A stretch of 64,000 nt of DNA from Lentisphaeria bacterium. GTDB lineage: Bacteria > Verrucomicrobiota > Lentisphaeria > Victivallales > Victivallaceae. A program made the position numbers and the translations under genes. The notes under the pieces are model-generated. The model searched no databases. It saw nothing but the letters and a program-made list of their open reading frames with translations, and was not told where the DNA came from. Below are positions 62,438 to 64,000 of the stretch, piece after piece; positions within the stretch are counted from its first letter, which is position 1, and every line of letters begins with the position of its first letter. The DNA lies in the NCBI GenBank assembly GCA_900768505.1, contig CAAGED010000011.1, positions 62,001 to 126,000 of the forward strand, read 5' to 3'.

Positions 62438-62533
62438 TAAAAATTATGTTGCTCGGTTATGGTCGTTCGTAGCGCAGTTTGCACCGACCGTGATTGGAAT
62501 ATTGAACTGTCAGTTATGACTAAAGGTAAAAAA

Positions 62534-62623
62534 TGGCGGAGAGAGAGGGATTCGAACCCTCGGTAAAGTTGCCCCTACACAGCATTTCCAATGCTGCGCC
62601 TTCGTCCACTCGGCCATCTCTCC
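62534..62623 (-). tRNA. tRNA-Ser (anticodon GGA)
   Basis: On the minus strand the acceptor GGAGAGA pairs with TCTCTCC, the anticodon stem GCAGCA/TGCTGT (with one wobble pair) encloses TTGGAAA, and a long variable arm is present. The T loop is TTCGAAT, and CCA is encoded at 62536-62534. It reads UCC/UCU codons. The acceptor and T arm are nearly identical to those of tRNA-Ser(CGA) at 12750. Confidence 0.95.
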
Positions 62624-63099
62624 GCTGATTGTTGGATGTCTCCCGCCTTATTAACCCAGGAACAACACCAACTGAACTCAATACCCCTTAATATAATTTG
62701 ATTTTATGTATTTTCAAGTTCAATTTCGTTTTTTCACATTTTTTTTTAATCTTGTTCCAAAAGAAAAACATTCCTCTCATTTTTGAGGTGTATTTTAATA
62801 ATTTAAGCGACTGCTGCTCTTGTTTACAAGTTTGATATTGACGCTACTGCCTGTTAAAACGCCAGAAGTTATGACGAATCAATGAACTTTTAGTGATAAT
62901 ACCCAAAACAATATATGAGAATTTGCGAAAGTCGCAGCAGAAAAGGCCGAAAAGAAATGTAAATAAGCCATGTAAAATAAAAATATATAGGACTATACAA
63001 TTATTTGCAAAAAAATATGCATGATAACTGCATCATGAAAATAAAAAGCGGCCTGCAATATAAATCATTGCAAGTCGCTTTATTCAAACAATTTAAAAC
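62624..63099. other. Intergenic, no gene seen
   Basis: AT-rich DNA between two minus-strand tRNA genes. It has only a small hairpin (CCTC/GAGG) near 62776-62790. I see no coding frame with support. Confidence 0.5.
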
Positions 63100-63175
63100 T
63101 GGAGCCAATAATCGGAATCGAACCGATGACCTATTCATTACGAGTGAATTGCTCTACCGACTGAGCTATATTGGC
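63100..63175 (-). tRNA. tRNA-Thr (anticodon CGT)
   Basis: On the minus strand the acceptor GCCAATA pairs with TATTGGC, the D arm is GCTCAGTCGGTAGAGC, the anticodon stem ATTCA/TGAAT encloses CTCGTAA, the T loop is TTCGATT, and CCA is encoded. It reads ACG codons. Confidence 0.95.
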
Positions 63176-63249
63176 CCGCATTGTTCCATCAATATATCAC
63201 AAATTTCTTGAAAATCCAGTTAATTTTGAGTTTTTTTTTGATTTTGAAC

Positions 63250-64000
63250 TCACTTTTTACTCTTTTCGCAGCCTAAATATTCCTGGTATGCCTTGGAAAC
63301 CCGGGGTGGCAACCCCTCGGCCGAAGCCTGACGCAACAACTCTTCCGGCAATTGCGGTACGGAAATCTGAAATTTTTCCCATAAATTTATCCACAAATCA
63401 AAAATATATGCATTCTTCAAATGTACATTGGCGCTCAACTCATCCTCCAGCACCTGATTGACAATCGCACAATAACCCCTGATATACAAATAATCCAGCC
63501 ACGCCCTGGATAAATTTTTTAATCGAATGACACGTTCCTTGTCCAATGGAGCCATACTGCTGGCCATGCGGGGAATTATTGGCTGATTCAAATCAATTAT
63601 ACCGGCACCGATGCCAACCACAAATAAATTGTCATTCATTTGAAGCGACTTCTTATCGGACAACTTAATTTTATCATCACCCAAACGGTAAAAGTTCTGC
63701 ATCAGCACGGAATTATTATTCTCCGCATATTGTTGCGCCGGAGCTGATTTTTCGACCGGCAACACCATTTTCGGCACCAAATCCTCACTGCGGTCGGAGT
63801 AAAGCAAATCCAATGCCGGCAGCAATTTATCAGCATAAACCTGATATCCTTCCTTACTCAAATGCAGCATATCCGGAGAATAAAGCTCCTTCTTCAAAAT
63901 ATTTTTCTGCAAATCCAAATCCCATTCACTGAACGTGGCAGTTAAATCCAAAACATTAAGTTTTTTTTCTGCCGCCAAACTCCTCAATTTCTGATTAATC
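63250..64000 (-). CDS. GDSL/SGNH-type hydrolase, C-terminal part (runs off the window)
   Basis: The frame continues past the right edge of the window, so the start is not seen; there is no good start near 63987. The visible part begins LRSLAAEKKLNVLDLTATFSEW and contains YSPDMLHLSKEGYQVYADKL, which matches block V (D-x-x-H) of SGNH hydrolases such as platelet-activating-factor acetylhydrolase-like esterases. After it come about 190 residues without a recognised family (VLMQNFYRLGDDKI, ERVIRLKNLSRAWLDYLYIRG). The catalytic serine block lies outside the window. Substrate unknown. Confidence 0.7.
   Translation of the reverse strand, partial: INQKLRSLAAEKKLNVLDLTATFSEWDLDLQKNILKKELYSPDMLHLSKEGYQVYADKLLPALDLLYSDRSEDLVPKMVLPVEKSAPAQQYAENNNSVLMQNFYRLGDDKIKLSDKKSLQMNDNLFVVGIGAGIIDLNQPIIPRMASSMAPLDKERVIRLKNLSRAWLDYLYIRGYCAIVNQVLEDELSANVHLKNAYIFDLWINLWEKFQISVPQLPEELLRQASAEGLPPRVSKAYQEYLGCEKSKK

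Larger units (their letters stand above)
61388..62533. other. Decayed DNA beyond the CRISPR locus
   Basis: No intact gene is present. It contains the degenerate repeat at 61427, an IS3-type transposase fragment at 61563 and, on the minus strand, a frameshifted gene at 61970-62437. A fragment at about 61755-61893 reads LAELSNLSDALYKVPFDLMP and then MIGFIIPNDGSKCLLWDFAV before a stop, with no family recognised. Confidence 0.55.

Overview
The window looks like a chromosome segment of an uncultured member of the PVC superphylum, most likely Lentisphaerae. The evidence is a chlamydia-type V-ATPase operon that carries the DUF2764 gene, carbohydrate ABC transport genes with a binding protein fused to a permease, an MFS carrier fused to a HEAT-like tail, an alpha-2-macroglobulin/PBP1C pair typical of diderm bacteria, and a GYF/GTPase/proton-channel operon. 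The taxonomic call is inference; no rRNA is present.

Layout. 1-1900 holds a broken uracil-DNA-glycosylase-like gene, diverged IS ends, a small gene of unknown function and a pair of degenerate CRISPR-like repeats. 1984-12291 has nadA, a divergent Rrf2 [2Fe-2S] regulator, an MFS-HEAT carrier, two ABC permease genes and a divergent GntR-type regulator. 12750-14394 has tRNA-Ser(CGA) and an apparently intact IS256-family element with a perfect 8-bp target duplication. 15263-17831 has hcp behind a clear promoter and palindromic operator, and a lipocalin lipoprotein.

17918-30456 is a nine-gene minus-strand operon and the most interesting system here. Its members are a GYF-zinc ribbon-GTPase protein, a GAP1-N2-like membrane protein, two unrecognised membrane proteins, a GYF multi-pass protein, a MotA/TolQ/ExbB channel, two ExbD/MotB-like stators and a small anchored protein. 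I read it as a GTPase-controlled, ion-driven envelope machine; its function is unknown and a defence role is only a hypothesis. Downstream lie RNase G, fmt, the seven-gene V-ATPase operon (E, DUF2764, A, B, D, I, K), an AEC carrier, an RsbW/STAS partner-switch pair and a Gfo/Idh oxidoreductase, all on the minus strand.

44158-51208 encodes an alpha-2-macroglobulin with an intact thioester motif and PBP1C. 51368-61150 is a complete type I-E CRISPR-Cas locus (cas3, cse1, cse2, cas6e, cas7, cas5, cas1, cas2) with cas6e in an uncommon position, a leader promoter and a regular array of 20 repeats. The distal end of the array is interrupted by two short ORFs, which alternate with repeats of increasing divergence. 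61388-62533 is decayed DNA (an IS3-like transposase fragment and a frameshifted gene). The window closes with tRNA-Ser(GGA), tRNA-Thr(CGT) and a GDSL-type hydrolase cut by the window edge.
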